A stretch of DNA of 64,000 nucleotides. It comes from Couchioplanes azureus. GTDB lineage: Bacteria; Actinomycetota; Actinomycetes; Mycobacteriales; Micromonosporaceae. The DNA lies in the NCBI RefSeq assembly GCF_014648355.1, contig NZ_BMQY01000004.1, positions 643,571 through 707,570 on the forward strand, in the 5' to 3' direction. Made by a program: the position numbers and the translations under genes. This document shows positions 8,746 through 17,384 of this stretch, in pieces. The notes beneath the pieces are model-generated. The model saw only the letters and a list, made by a program, of their open reading frames with translations. It was not told the DNA's origin and did no database searches. Each line of letters starts with the position of its first letter. Position 1 is the first letter of the stretch.

Positions 8746-11526
8746 TCACAGCGCCGTCTGGTAGGCCAGCACCCCCCGGTTGATCGCCGCCATCGCCTTG
8801 CGGGCCGTCTCGCGGACGACCGGCGAGGCGGCGGACGCGTCCTTGAGCTGGGCGAGCAGGTCGAGGACCTGGCGGGCCCAGCGCACGAAGTCGCCTGCCG
8901 GCATGTCGGAGTCGTAGTTGTGGCCGCTGGCCAGCACCCGCGCCAGCGGCTCGCCGCGGGCCCAGCGGTACATCGGCCAGACGAAGCCCGCGTCCGGCTC
9001 GCGGGTCAGCGACAGGCCGTGCTCCGCCTCCTGCGACTCGATCTCCGCCCAGAGCTTGTGGCACGCGTCGACCGCGGCCGTCGTCTCGCCCTTGGGCACC
9101 GAGGCGCGCTCGTCGCCCTCGCGGCGGGATTCGTACAGGACCATGGACACCGCGGCGGCCAGCTCCGCGGGCTCCAGGCCCTCCCAGACGCCGCGGCGCA
9201 GGCACTCGGCGACCAGCAGGTCGGCCTCCGTCCAGATGCGGCCGAGCATCCGGCCCGCCTCGGTGACCTCGCCGTCCGGCGAGAGGTAGCCGCGCGCGGT
9301 GAGCACCGCGCAGACCTGGTCGAACGTGCGCGCCAGCGAGCCGGTGCGGCCGGCCACCTTGTCGCGCAGGGCGTCGGTGTCGCGTTGCAGCCGGTGCCGG
9401 CGCTCGGCCCAGCGGGCGTGCTCCTCGCGCTCCGGGCAGGCGTGGCACGGGTGCTGGCGCAGCTCCACCTTGAGCAGCGCGATCTCCGGATCCTCCCCGG
9501 GCGTGCCGCGGTTGCGGCCGCGGCGCCCGCCCGCCCCCGCGTGGCGGTCGAGGCCGGTGGCGCTCACCTGGGCGGCGAGGTCGCGCCGGGCGGCGGGTGA
9601 CCGCGGGTTGAAGTGCTTGGGCACGCGGATGCGGTCCAGCACGTCGACGGCACCGGGGAAGTCGGCCGGGCTGACCCGCCCGGCCCAGCGGTCCTGGGTC
9701 AGCACCAGCGGCCGGGGCTCGCCGAAACCGCCGCCCGGCGGCTCCAGCACTACCGCGAGGCCCGCACGGCGCCCCTGCGGCACCCGGATCACGTCGCCGA
9801 CGCGCAGCTTCTCCAGCGAGGACACCGCCGCGGCGCGGCGCTGCGAGGCGCCCTGGCGGGCGATGGCCCGCTCCCGGTCGGCGATGGCGACGCGGATGGC
9901 GAAGTACTCGTCGAAGTCGCCGTGGTGGCAGGTGGCGTCCTTGCCGTAGGTCGCCATGGTGTCGACGTTGCGCTGCACCTGCCGGGCCAGGCCCACCACC
10001 GAGCGATCCGCCTGGAACTGCGCGAAGGAGGACTCCAGCAGGTCGCGGGACTTCTCCGCGCCGACCGAGCCGACCAGGTTGACCGCCATGTTGTACGACG
10101 GCCGGAAGCTCGACCGCAGCGGATAGGTCCGCGTGGAGGCGAGCCCGGCGACGTGGCGCGGGTCCACCTCGGGGCTCCACAGCACCACCGCGTGCCCCTC
10201 GACATCGATGCCGCGGCGCCCGGCCCGGCCGGTGAGCTGCGTGTACTCCCCCGGGGTCAGGTCGACGTGCGCCTCGCCGTTGAACTTCACCAGGCGTTCG
10301 AGCACGACGCAGCGGGCCGGCATGTTGATGCCCAGCGCCAGCGTCTCCGTGGCGAAGACGGCCTTGACCAGGCCGCGCACGAAGCACTCCTCGACGGCCT
10401 CCTTGAACGCGGGCAGCATGCCGGCGTGGTGCGCGGCAACGCCCCGCTCCAGCCCGTCGAGCCACTCCCAGTAGCCCAGGACCGACAGGTCCTCGGCCGG
10501 GATGGCCGCCACCTTGGCCTGCGCGATCTCGCGGATCTCGGCGCGCTCCTCCGGATCGGTCAGGCGCAGCCCGCCGGCCAGGCACTGCTGCACGGCGGCG
10601 TCGCAGCCCGCCCGGCTGAAGATGAACAGGATGGCGGGCAGCAGCCCGGCCCGGTCGAGGCGGTCGACGACCTCGGTGCGCGGCGGCGGCTGCCACCGGC
10701 GCGGGCGCCCGCCCCGGTGCTGCCAGCCCGGGCCGGCCGCCCGGTCGGTGAGCTCCAGCCGGCGCAGCATCTCCCGCGTGTAGCGCAGCAGCTCGGGGTG
10801 CACGTCGTGCTTGCGGGCCGCGTCGGCGTCGTGGAACAGGTCGAACATCCGCTTGCCGACCAGCATGTGCTGCCACAGCGGCACCGGCCGGTGCTCGCTG
10901 ACCACGACCTCGGTCTCACCGCGGACGGTGACGAGCCAGTCGGCGAACTCCTCGTAGTTGCTGACCGTGGCCGACAGCGAGACCAGGGTCACGGAGGCCG
11001 GCAGGTGGATGATCACCTCCTCCCAGACCGCGCCGCGGAACCGGTCGGCGAGGTAGTGCACCTCGTCCATCACCACGTAGGCCAGGCCCTGCAGGCTCGC
11101 CGAGCCCGAGTAGAGCATGTTGCGCAGCACCTCGGTGGTCATCACCACCACCGGCGCGTCGCCGTTGATCGCGTTGTCACCGGTCAGCAGGCCCACGTGC
11201 GCGGCGCCGTAGCGCTCGACGAGGTCGTGGTACTTCTGGTTGGAGAGCGCCTTGATCGGGGTCGTGTAGAAGCACTTGCGCCGCCTGCCGGAGCCGTCGG
11301 CGCGCAGCGCGAGGTGCACGGCGAACTCGCCGACCACCGTCTTGCCGGCGCCGGTGGGCGCGCAGACCAGGACGCCGCTGCCGCGCTCCAGGGCCTCGCA
11401 GGCCTGTCGTTGGAAATCGTCCAGGTCGAAGCCGACGTCCAGCATGAAGTCGTCCAGCGCGGGGAACTCGGCCGCGCGGGCCGCCCGCCTTCTCGACTCC
11501 GCATAGCGTTCGGCGGGGCTCGTCAT
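8746..11526 (-). CDS. helY: DEAD/DEAH-box RNA helicase, Ski2/Mtr4-like (HelY)
   Basis: This 926-residue ATP-dependent helicase is of the Ski2-like group. Walker A is CAPTGAGKT near residue 50, the DEVH box is MDEVHYL, motif III is SATVSN, and motif VI is QLTGRAGRRG. A long C-terminal helical region with a CxxC pair (HPCHACPERE) matches the DSHCT-type tail. The reading frame opens 14 codons earlier; I chose the ATG at 11526 because MTSPAERY begins the conserved N-terminus. In mycobacteria helY is beside tatC, tatA, pafC and pafB, and the same order is seen here. The likely role is RNA unwinding or decay in the cytoplasm; substrates are unknown. Confidence 0.9.
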   Translation of the reverse strand: MTSPAERYAESRRRAARAAEFPALDDFMLDVGFDLDDFQRQACEALERGSGVLVCAPTGAGKTVVGEFAVHLALRADGSGRRRKCFYTTPIKALSNQKYHDLVERYGAAHVGLLTGDNAINGDAPVVVMTTEVLRNMLYSGSASLQGLAYVVMDEVHYLADRFRGAVWEEVIIHLPASVTLVSLSATVSNYEEFADWLVTVRGETEVVVSEHRPVPLWQHMLVGKRMFDLFHDADAARKHDVHPELLRYTREMLRRLELTDRAAGPGWQHRGGRPRRWQPPPRTEVVDRLDRAGLLPAILFIFSRAGCDAAVQQCLAGGLRLTDPEERAEIREIAQAKVAAIPAEDLSVLGYWEWLDGLERGVAAHHAGMLPAFKEAVEECFVRGLVKAVFATETLALGINMPARCVVLERLVKFNGEAHVDLTPGEYTQLTGRAGRRGIDVEGHAVVLWSPEVDPRHVAGLASTRTYPLRSSFRPSYNMAVNLVGSVGAEKSRDLLESSFAQFQADRSVVGLARQVQRNVDTMATYGKDATCHHGDFDEYFAIRVAIADRERAIARQGASQRRAAAVSSLEKLRVGDVIRVPQGRRAGLAVVLEPPGGGFGEPRPLVLTQDRWAGRVSPADFPGAVDVLDRIRVPKHFNPRSPAARRDLAAQVSATGLDRHAGAGGRRGRNRGTPGEDPEIALLKVELRQHPCHACPEREEHARWAERRHRLQRDTDALRDKVAGRTGSLARTFDQVCAVLTARGYLSPDGEVTEAGRMLGRIWTEADLLVAECLRRGVWEGLEPAELAAAVSMVLYESRREGDERASVPKGETTAAVDACHKLWAEIESQEAEHGLSLTREPDAGFVWPMYRWARGEPLARVLASGHNYDSDMPAGDFVRWARQVLDLLAQLKDASAASPVVRETARKAMAAINRGVLAYQTAL

Positions 11527-11612
11527 GACCACAAGGCTAATGCGTCGGTGTGACACAACGACGGTCATGGCTCGCCGGGCGGTTGATGACGGGCCGGTCC
11601 GAGCGTCTCGGT

Positions 11613-12359
11613 ATGGTGCACGGCGTGCCGGATGCCGCCGAATCGACCGCCTTCCCGTCGCGCCGTCAGGTCGACGCCGTGCTCTTCGACTTCCACGGCA
11701 CGCTCGCCCAGGTCGAGGAGCCGGTCGCGTGGGTGCTCGCCGCCGCGGCGGCCTGCGGCACGGAGCTGGACCGCGGCCGGGCCACGATCCTGGCCGACCG
11801 GCTGGTCACCGCCGGGCGCGCCGGCGGCCCGCTGCCGCACCGGGTGCCCATCCACCTCGCCGAGCACTGGGCCGACCGCGACCTGTACGAACACAGCCAC
11901 CGCGCGGCGTACACCGGCCTGGCCGAGACGGTGAGCTGCGACGTGGAGGGCCTCGCCGACGCCCTGTACGAGCGGCTGCTGGACCCGCAGGGCTGGCTGC
12001 CGTACGCGGACACCCTGCCGACCCTGCGCACGCTGCACGGGGCCGGGGTGAAGGTGGCGGTGGTGAGCAACATCGGCTTCGACATCCGCCCGCACCTCGC
12101 CGCCTGGGGCATGGCCGGGCTGGTGGACGCGTTCGCGCTCTCCTACGAGGTGGGCCGGGTCAAGCCCGACCCGGCGATCTTCCTGCGCGCGTGCGGCATG
12201 CTGGGGGTCGACCCCGAGCGCACACTGATGGTCGGCGACAGCCCGGCGGACGCGGGCGCGGTGCAGGCCGGCTGCGCGGCCCTCGTGCTCCCGGCGGCCG
12301 AGCCGGGCCGCTCGAACGGCCTGGGCGCGACCCTGGCCCTGGCCGGCTGCGAGGTCTGA
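11613..12359 (+). CDS. HAD-superfamily hydrolase (HAD-IA)
   Basis: About 248 residues with the HAD motifs in order: LFDFHGTL (nucleophile Asp26), VVSNIGFD, a lysine in KPDP, and VGDSPADAG. The usual second Asp of motif I is replaced by His (DFH instead of DFD), seen in some HAD subgroups and possibly relevant to substrate or rate. The start is uncertain: ATG 11613 and GTG 11625 are both in frame and neither has a clear ribosome site. It diverges from helY across a very short gap. The substrate, probably a small phosphorylated metabolite, cannot be predicted. Confidence 0.82.
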   Translation: MVHGVPDAAESTAFPSRRQVDAVLFDFHGTLAQVEEPVAWVLAAAAACGTELDRGRATILADRLVTAGRAGGPLPHRVPIHLAEHWADRDLYEHSHRAAYTGLAETVSCDVEGLADALYERLLDPQGWLPYADTLPTLRTLHGAGVKVAVVSNIGFDIRPHLAAWGMAGLVDAFALSYEVGRVKPDPAIFLRACGMLGVDPERTLMVGDSPADAGAVQAGCAALVLPAAEPGRSNGLGATLALAGCEV

Positions 12360-12410
12360 GCTCTTCCATCCGCCGGGCCCATGCCGAGCATGGCGGTGGC
12401 GTGGGCACCG

Positions 12411-12605
12411 TCAGAGGTAGGTGTCGACCAGCGTGCCCAGAGTGGCGGACGCGCTGCGGATGGGCTGCTGCTCGTCCTGGGCCGCGACGTGGTCCGCGAT
12501 CGTCGGCTCGCCGCCCTGCTCCGGGGCCTTCTTCGCCGCGGCGGTGTCGGCCGACGCCAGGTACGCGGTGGAGACCGTGCTGGAGCTGAGCGAACCGACC
12601 GACAT
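12411..12605 (-). CDS. small hypothetical protein, 64 residues
   Basis: I do not recognise this family. The ATG at 12605 follows a near-perfect AGGAGG seven bases upstream, which is the main support. The protein is Ala/Ser/Thr-rich with an acidic middle (DHVAAQDEQQ) and ends LGTLVDTYL. There is no signal peptide or membrane segment. It lies 73 bases downstream of the dagK-like gene and faces the HAD gene. The alternating small residues and absence of Cys suggest an unstructured or helical cytosolic peptide. Confidence 0.6.
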   Translation of the reverse strand: MSVGSLSSSTVSTAYLASADTAAAKKAPEQGGEPTIADHVAAQDEQQPIRSASATLGTLVDTYL

Positions 12606-12678
12606 GCTGCCTCCTGAAGGGAAGATCTGCGGCTTCACGTTTCCGTTCGGCCCGGCCTGCGGGCCGCTGACCCCGTGG

Positions 12679-13581
12679 TTACCGCAGCAACCGGACGGCA
12701 CCCGGCCGGCAGCCGATCGCGAGCGGCAGCGCGGCGACGCGTTCGCCGTCGGCGTACCCGACGATCCCGGGCGTGTCGATGCGCACCTCGCGGGCCCGGT
12801 AGCTGGTGATCAGCGGATCCTCGACGTGGGTGCCGCGCCGCAGGCGGGGCTGGAGCCGCGCGAGCGCGACCCGCCCGAGAGGTGCGGCGACGACGACGTC
12901 CAGCAGCCCGTCGGTGGGGTCGGCGTCGGGGCAGATCCGCAGCCCGCCGCCGTAGCTGGGGCAGTTGCCGACCGCGACCAGCACGCCGGCGAAGCTGTGG
13001 TCGACGCCGTCGAGCTCCAGGGCGTAGCGGCGCGGGCGCAGCCGGGCCGCCTCGAGCATGATCGCCAGGTCGTAACGGCGCGGCCCGCGGGGCCACCGCA
13101 TCCGGTTGGCGCGCTCGTTGACGACCGCGTCGAACCCGGCGGCGAGCACGGCGCCGAACCACCGGGCGTCCCGCTGCCCGGTGTCGATGCGGGCCAGGTC
13201 GACCGGGTGGTGCCGGCCGTCGCGGTGCGCCGCGGCGATCGCCTCGGCGGCCCGCAGCGGATCCTCCGGTATGCCGGCACCGGTCGCGAAGTCGTTGCCG
13301 GTGCCGGCGGGGACCACGCCGAAGCCGACGCCGGTGTCCGCCACGGCCTGCAGCGCCCGGTGCACGGTGCCGTCCCCACCGACCGCGACGAGGGCGCCGA
13401 TCCCCTCGGCCACGGCCCGATGGCAGGCCTTCTCGGCGTCCTCCGCGCTGCCGGCCTCCAGGAGCCGGACGGCCCGGCCGCCGGAGCCGAGCCGGTCGAG
13501 CACCGCCGGAAGCAGACCGCGGTGCCGGCCGCGTCCCGCTCCGGGATTGGCCAGCACCGCGATGTCGTCATTGCTGTTCAC
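12679..13581 (-). CDS. diacylglycerol/lipid kinase family protein (DagK catalytic domain)
   Basis: This 300-residue protein has the ATP-binding signature VAVGGDGTVHRAL (GGDGT at residues 68-72) and PAGTGNDFA, both hallmarks of DagK/LCB-type lipid kinases. The GTG start at 13581 opens directly into the first strand with ANPGAGRGR. It probably phosphorylates diacylglycerol or a related lipid at the inner membrane face. It lies 25 bases after tatC, so it is probably the distal member of the pafB-pafC-tatA-tatC operon. The precise lipid is unknown. Confidence 0.87.
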   Translation of the reverse strand: MNSNDDIAVLANPGAGRGRHRGLLPAVLDRLGSGGRAVRLLEAGSAEDAEKACHRAVAEGIGALVAVGGDGTVHRALQAVADTGVGFGVVPAGTGNDFATGAGIPEDPLRAAEAIAAAHRDGRHHPVDLARIDTGQRDARWFGAVLAAGFDAVVNERANRMRWPRGPRRYDLAIMLEAARLRPRRYALELDGVDHSFAGVLVAVGNCPSYGGGLRICPDADPTDGLLDVVVAAPLGRVALARLQPRLRRGTHVEDPLITSYRAREVRIDTPGIVGYADGERVAALPLAIGCRPGAVRLLR

Positions 13582-13606
13582 AGCCGGAATGTACCGGCTG
13601 CGGGGC

Positions 13607-14557
13607 TCAGGTCATGTCGTCGAACCGGCTGTCCAACGGCAACGGCCGGGCCACGGGAGCGGCCGACTCGACCGGTGCCGGCGCGTCGATACGGTCCGAC
13701 ACCGCGACCGGCGTGCGCTCCTCCTCCAGCGGGGAGACCTCGTCGTCGTCCAGGCCGGCATACATCTCCTTGCCGCGGCCCTTGCGCCGGTCGTTGATCG
13801 TGGCCACGCCGACCGCGATGAAGTAGAGCAGCGTCATGCAGGCGGCGAGCAGCGTCATGCCGAACGGCCCGGGGTCGGGCGTGGCGATCGCCGCGAAGAC
13901 GAAGGACAGGAACACCACGACCCGCCACCAGCTCAGCAGCCGCTTGGCGCTGACCACGCCGGTGAAGTTGAGCATCAGCAGGATCAAGGGGAACTCGAAC
14001 GCCGCCCCGAAGATCAGCATCATGTTCATCACGAAGCCGACGTAGGAGACGACCTCGAGCTTGGTCGGCTCGCCGAGCACGCCGGCCTGCATGATGAACG
14101 CCAGGCTGTGCCCGACGACCGCGTACGCCAGCGTGACGCCGCCGACGAACAGCGGCGCCGAGATGGCGACGAAGACGTACGCCCACTTGCGCTCGTGCCG
14201 GTGCAGCCCGGGGGCGATGAACGCCCACAGCTGGTAGAGCCAGACCGGCGCGCCGACGATCAGGCCGACCCACAGGGCGATCTTCAGCCGGAGGATCAGC
14301 TGGTCGGCGACGCCCAGGGTGATGAACTCGCAGCCGCCGGCCAGGTTCTTCGAACTGTCCAGCGCGCAGTAGGGCGCCTTGAGGATGCCGAAGACCCACT
14401 GCGAGATGATGAAACCGACGATCAGGCCGGCCAGGATGCCGAGCGACGCCCAGAAGAGGCGGTTACGCAGCTCCCGGACGTGCTCGATCAGGGTCATCGA
14501 GCCGTCGGCGGCCTGCTCGAACTTGCTGGGCCCCCGGCGGCGCAGGGAGATGGCCAC
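13607..14557 (-). CDS. tatC: Sec-independent protein translocase subunit TatC
   Basis: This 316-residue multi-spanning protein binds twin-arginine signal peptides and assembles with TatA for folded-protein export. The conserved cytoplasmic N-terminus MTLIEHVRELRNRL is present around residues 21-34, followed by about six hydrophobic helices and a charged C-terminal tail longer than in E. coli. The start is GTG 14557, six bases after the tatA stop, so translation is likely coupled. No tatB is nearby, as expected for a minimal TatAC system or one with tatB elsewhere, as in many actinobacteria. Confidence 0.95.
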   Translation of the reverse strand: MAISLRRRGPSKFEQAADGSMTLIEHVRELRNRLFWASLGILAGLIVGFIISQWVFGILKAPYCALDSSKNLAGGCEFITLGVADQLILRLKIALWVGLIVGAPVWLYQLWAFIAPGLHRHERKWAYVFVAISAPLFVGGVTLAYAVVGHSLAFIMQAGVLGEPTKLEVVSYVGFVMNMMLIFGAAFEFPLILLMLNFTGVVSAKRLLSWWRVVVFLSFVFAAIATPDPGPFGMTLLAACMTLLYFIAVGVATINDRRKGRGKEMYAGLDDDEVSPLEEERTPVAVSDRIDAPAPVESAAPVARPLPLDSRFDDMT

Positions 14558-14563
14558 GGTGGG

Positions 14564-14908
14564 TCAGCGGTCGTTGGTGCGCTGCACCGGGTCCACGTAC
14601 GGCGGCTGCTGGGGCTGCTGGTAGCCCGGCTGCGGCTGCTGGTAGCCCGGCTGCGGCTGCTGGTAGCCCGGCTGCGGGGGCTGCTGACCCGGCTGGTGGA
14701 TCTCGTTCGGGTGCAGCGGCTGGCGCGAATACTGCGGCTCGGCCTTCTCCGCGACGTTGTCGTCGTCCACCAGGCCCTTGGTCTCGGCCTTGATGATCCG
14801 CAGCGACCGCCCGAGCGACCGGGCGGCGTCCGGGAGGCGCTTCGCACCGAACAGCAGCACGAGCACGACAAGGACAACAATGATGTGCCATGGCTTGATG
14901 GCGTTCAT
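14564..14908 (-). CDS. tatA: Sec-independent protein translocase subunit TatA
   Basis: 114 residues: one N-terminal membrane helix (WHIIVVLVVLVLLFGAKRLPD), then the amphipathic helix ARSLGRSLRIIK, both diagnostic of TatA. The C-terminal tail has three copies of a seven-residue QQPQPGY unit encoded by a 21-base tandem repeat at about 14614-14680. The ATG at 14908 is used because the longer frame would put 16 charged or Pro-rich residues before the membrane helix. Upstream of it is GGAGT. It is co-transcribed with tatC. Confidence 0.94.
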   Translation of the reverse strand: MNAIKPWHIIVVLVVLVLLFGAKRLPDAARSLGRSLRIIKAETKGLVDDDNVAEKAEPQYSRQPLHPNEIHQPGQQPPQPGYQQPQPGYQQPQPGYQQPQQPPYVDPVQRTNDR

Positions 14909-15050
14909 GGAAGACTCCGTCGGATCAGGGTGGATCGTCGATGGTGCGGGGTCCATCGTACGTGTGCACCCTGGAAGTCACCCGTGCCGGATCCGCATGT
15001 TCGGCCGCCGATCCGAGGAATTTTCGGACAACGGGGCGGAAACCCGCGCC

Positions 15051-15302
15051 CTAGGAGCCGCCGAACCCGGCCTTGATCACCGCGACCTTCTCCTGGGCCG
15101 CCTCGGCGCGCCGCTGCAGACCGGCGACGGATTCCTGCAGCACCTCCGCCTTGCGCTGCAGCACAGCGGCCTCCTCCTGCCGGCGCAACAGCCGGCGCAG
15201 CGCCCGGTCGAGACCGGACAGCCGCCCGGCGACGGACATCACGGCCGCCACCAGGACGACGAGGGCGACGACGACCACCGCGACCACGATCCACCACACC
15301 AT
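15051..15302 (-). CDS. small membrane protein with coiled-coil tail
   Basis: 83 residues: a single very hydrophobic N-terminal helix (residues 3-24, Val-rich), then an Arg/Glu/Gln-rich helical segment to residue 78 that should form a coiled coil. The family is not recognised. It starts 10 bases after pafC and is followed by tatA about 140 bases later, so it belongs to the pafB-pafC-tatA-tatC transcript. Topology suggests a short outside-facing N-terminus and a cytoplasmic coiled coil. Confidence 0.72.
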   Translation of the reverse strand: MVWWIVVAVVVVALVVLVAAVMSVAGRLSGLDRALRRLLRRQEEAAVLQRKAEVLQESVAGLQRRAEAAQEKVAVIKAGFGGS

Positions 15303-15312
15303 GGCCGACAGC

Positions 15313-16296
15313 TTAGGCGGTGGCGGGTCCGGGGGCCGCGTACTGGTCGAGTGCCGTGGTCGCCTGGGCCCGGATCCGCTCGACCAGCTCCGCCGGACCG
15401 GCCACGGTCACGTCCGGCCCGACCCCGAGCAGGAACCGCTGTGCCCAGCCGAGATCGGTGACGCGCATCGTCACCACCCACTCGTCGCCGTCGCGGCGGA
15501 CCTCCTCGCACGGGTAGTACTCGGTGATCCAGCGGCTGCCGCGGCCCACCCGCAGCGTGACCAGGGGCAGGCCGGGGCCCGGGTGGAAGACGCCGTCGCG
15601 CAGGTCGTGCGGCACCGCCGTCGCCGGGGGCGCGGCCGGCTCGTCCAGCTCGGCGAAGGCGTCGATGCGGTCCAGGCGGAACAGGCGGGTGCCCTCGGCG
15701 CGCCGGCACCACGCCTCCAGGTACGCGCGGTTGCCCACCATCAGCACCCGCATGGGGTCGACGACGCGGTCCGTGGTCTCGTCGCGGGCCGCCGTGTAGT
15801 AGGTGATGCGCATGGCGCGGCGGCGCTCCACGATGTCCCGGACGGCGTCGAGACGCTCGGTGGCGGCGGGCAGCGCCACGGCCACCGGGGCGTCGCCCAG
15901 GTCACCGGCCGCGTTCTCGATCTTGGCCAGGGCCCGCTCGATCGCGTCCCGGGAGCCGATGCCGGGCGTCTCGGCGAGCATCCGCAGCGCCACCACCAGC
16001 GCCAGGGCCTCGTCCGGGTTGAGCCGCAGCGGCCGGTCGATGCCCGCGTCGTAGGTGATGGTCACCCGGTCGCCGTCGAGCGCCATGTCGATGAGGTCGC
16101 CGGGGCCGTAGCCGGGCAGGCCGCAGACCCAGAGCAGCTCCAGGTCCTCGCGCAGCTGACGCTCGGTGATCCGGAAGGCGGCGGCGGCCTCCGCCACGGC
16201 GATCCCGGGACGGGCCAGCAGGTACGGCACCAGGTTGAGCAGCCGGCCGAGGCGATCCGCCGAGGCCCGCGCCGGGCCGCGCTGCTGCGGCGTCAC
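15313..16296 (-). CDS. pafC: WYL-domain transcriptional regulator PafC
   Basis: 327 residues: N-terminal winged-helix region (RASADRLGRLLNLVPYLLARPG), a WYL domain around residues 150-230 with the NRAYLEAWCRRA strand, and a WCX C-terminal extension. With PafB it forms the PafBC activator of the LexA-independent mycobacterial DNA-damage response; WYL domains are thought to sense single-stranded DNA. The GTG start at 16296 overlaps the pafB stop by four bases (GTGA), showing translational coupling and equal dosage. Confidence 0.9.
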   Translation of the reverse strand: MTPQQRGPARASADRLGRLLNLVPYLLARPGIAVAEAAAAFRITERQLREDLELLWVCGLPGYGPGDLIDMALDGDRVTITYDAGIDRPLRLNPDEALALVVALRMLAETPGIGSRDAIERALAKIENAAGDLGDAPVAVALPAATERLDAVRDIVERRRAMRITYYTAARDETTDRVVDPMRVLMVGNRAYLEAWCRRAEGTRLFRLDRIDAFAELDEPAAPPATAVPHDLRDGVFHPGPGLPLVTLRVGRGSRWITEYYPCEEVRRDGDEWVVTMRVTDLGWAQRFLLGVGPDVTVAGPAELVERIRAQATTALDQYAAPGPATA

Positions 16297-17288
16297 GACG
16301 GCACCCCGGTGCGGGCCGGCTCGTGCCGGGCCACGACCTCCTTGAGCTGCTGGATCACGGCCTCCCGCAGCTCCGGCGGACCGTCGGCGCGCACGTCCGC
16401 GCCGTAGCCGACGAGCCGCGACGCGAGCCACTCGGCGTCGGCGTACGGAATGGTCAGCCGGTCGCCGCCCGGGCCGGGCACCGTCTCCACCGCCAGCCGG
16501 CGCAGCCCGGCGGCCCGGCCCGGCCGGACCACCACGGTGGCGCGGCCGGTGCGCTCGACCGGGCCGGACCAGCGGGCGACGTGGCTGATCAGGTCGACGT
16601 CCTCCGGCGGGGTGAACGCGCCCTCGGGGCCGACGACGCGGACCTGGCCGACGATGCGCGACAGCCGGAAGCAGCGGGTGGCCTCGCGGTCGCGGTCGTG
16701 GCCGACCACGTACCAGCGGCCCTGCCAGCAGACCACGCCCCACGGCTGCAGCCGGCGGGTGGACGGCTCGTCGACCTCGGGCACGCGGTACGAGAAGGTC
16801 ACCGCGCGGCGTGCCCGCGCCGCCCCGGTCAGCGGCGCGAACGCCGGGTCGACGGTCACCACCGGCTCGACGCCGAGGGTGGCCTGGGGGTCGACCTCGA
16901 CGCCGGCCGCCCGCAGCTTGGCCAGGCCGGACGACGCCGCGGCGGCGAGCCCCGCGTGCTGCCACAGCCGCGCGGCGATGCCCACGGCGGCAGCCTCGTC
17001 GGGTTCGAGCGGAATGTCGGGCAGCGCGTACTCGCGGTGGGCGATCCGGTAGCCCTGCTCGGTGTCGAAGGCGCTCGCCAACCCGGTCTCCAGCGGCACG
17101 CCCAGCTCGCGCAGCTCGGCCTTGTCCCGCTCGAACTTGCGCTGGAACGCCTCGTGGTCGCGCGGATCCTCCGGGTCGTGCTCGTATCCCGGCACGGTCG
17201 CGGCGATCTGCGCGGCGGTCAGGAACCGTCGCGTGGACAGCAGACAGATCACCAGGTTCACCAGGCGTTCGGTACGGGTCCGCGACAC
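16293..17288 (-). CDS. pafB: WYL-domain transcriptional regulator PafB
   Basis: 331 residues in the same layout as PafC: N-terminal helix-turn-helix (RTERLVNLVICLLSTRRFLTAAQIA), a linker, a WYL domain with WQGRWYVVGHDRDR near residue 210, and a WCX region. A GTG start at 17288 matches the conserved N-terminus; there is no clear Shine-Dalgarno. It is the first gene of the pafB-pafC-tatA-tatC run and diverges from the DUF3866 gene, with the promoter expected in 17289-17384. The second WYL protein immediately downstream supports the PafBC heterodimer assignment. Confidence 0.9.
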   Translation of the reverse strand: MSRTRTERLVNLVICLLSTRRFLTAAQIAATVPGYEHDPEDPRDHEAFQRKFERDKAELRELGVPLETGLASAFDTEQGYRIAHREYALPDIPLEPDEAAAVGIAARLWQHAGLAAAASSGLAKLRAAGVEVDPQATLGVEPVVTVDPAFAPLTGAARARRAVTFSYRVPEVDEPSTRRLQPWGVVCWQGRWYVVGHDRDREATRCFRLSRIVGQVRVVGPEGAFTPPEDVDLISHVARWSGPVERTGRATVVVRPGRAAGLRRLAVETVPGPGGDRLTIPYADAEWLASRLVGYGADVRADGPPELREAVIQQLKEVVARHEPARTGVPS

Positions 17289-17384
17289 GAGAAGAAACGC
17301 TAGCAGCCCCGCAGGCCCCGGCGGCACGCGCCGACCTGCCGGGCCTGCCGCAGCCGGGCGGGTGGCGGAGATAGGGTCGCCGCC

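Noticed and set aside
9613..15076. Long plus-strand open frames opposite helY, dagK, tatC and tatA
   Set aside because: All are shadows of well-recognised minus-strand genes.
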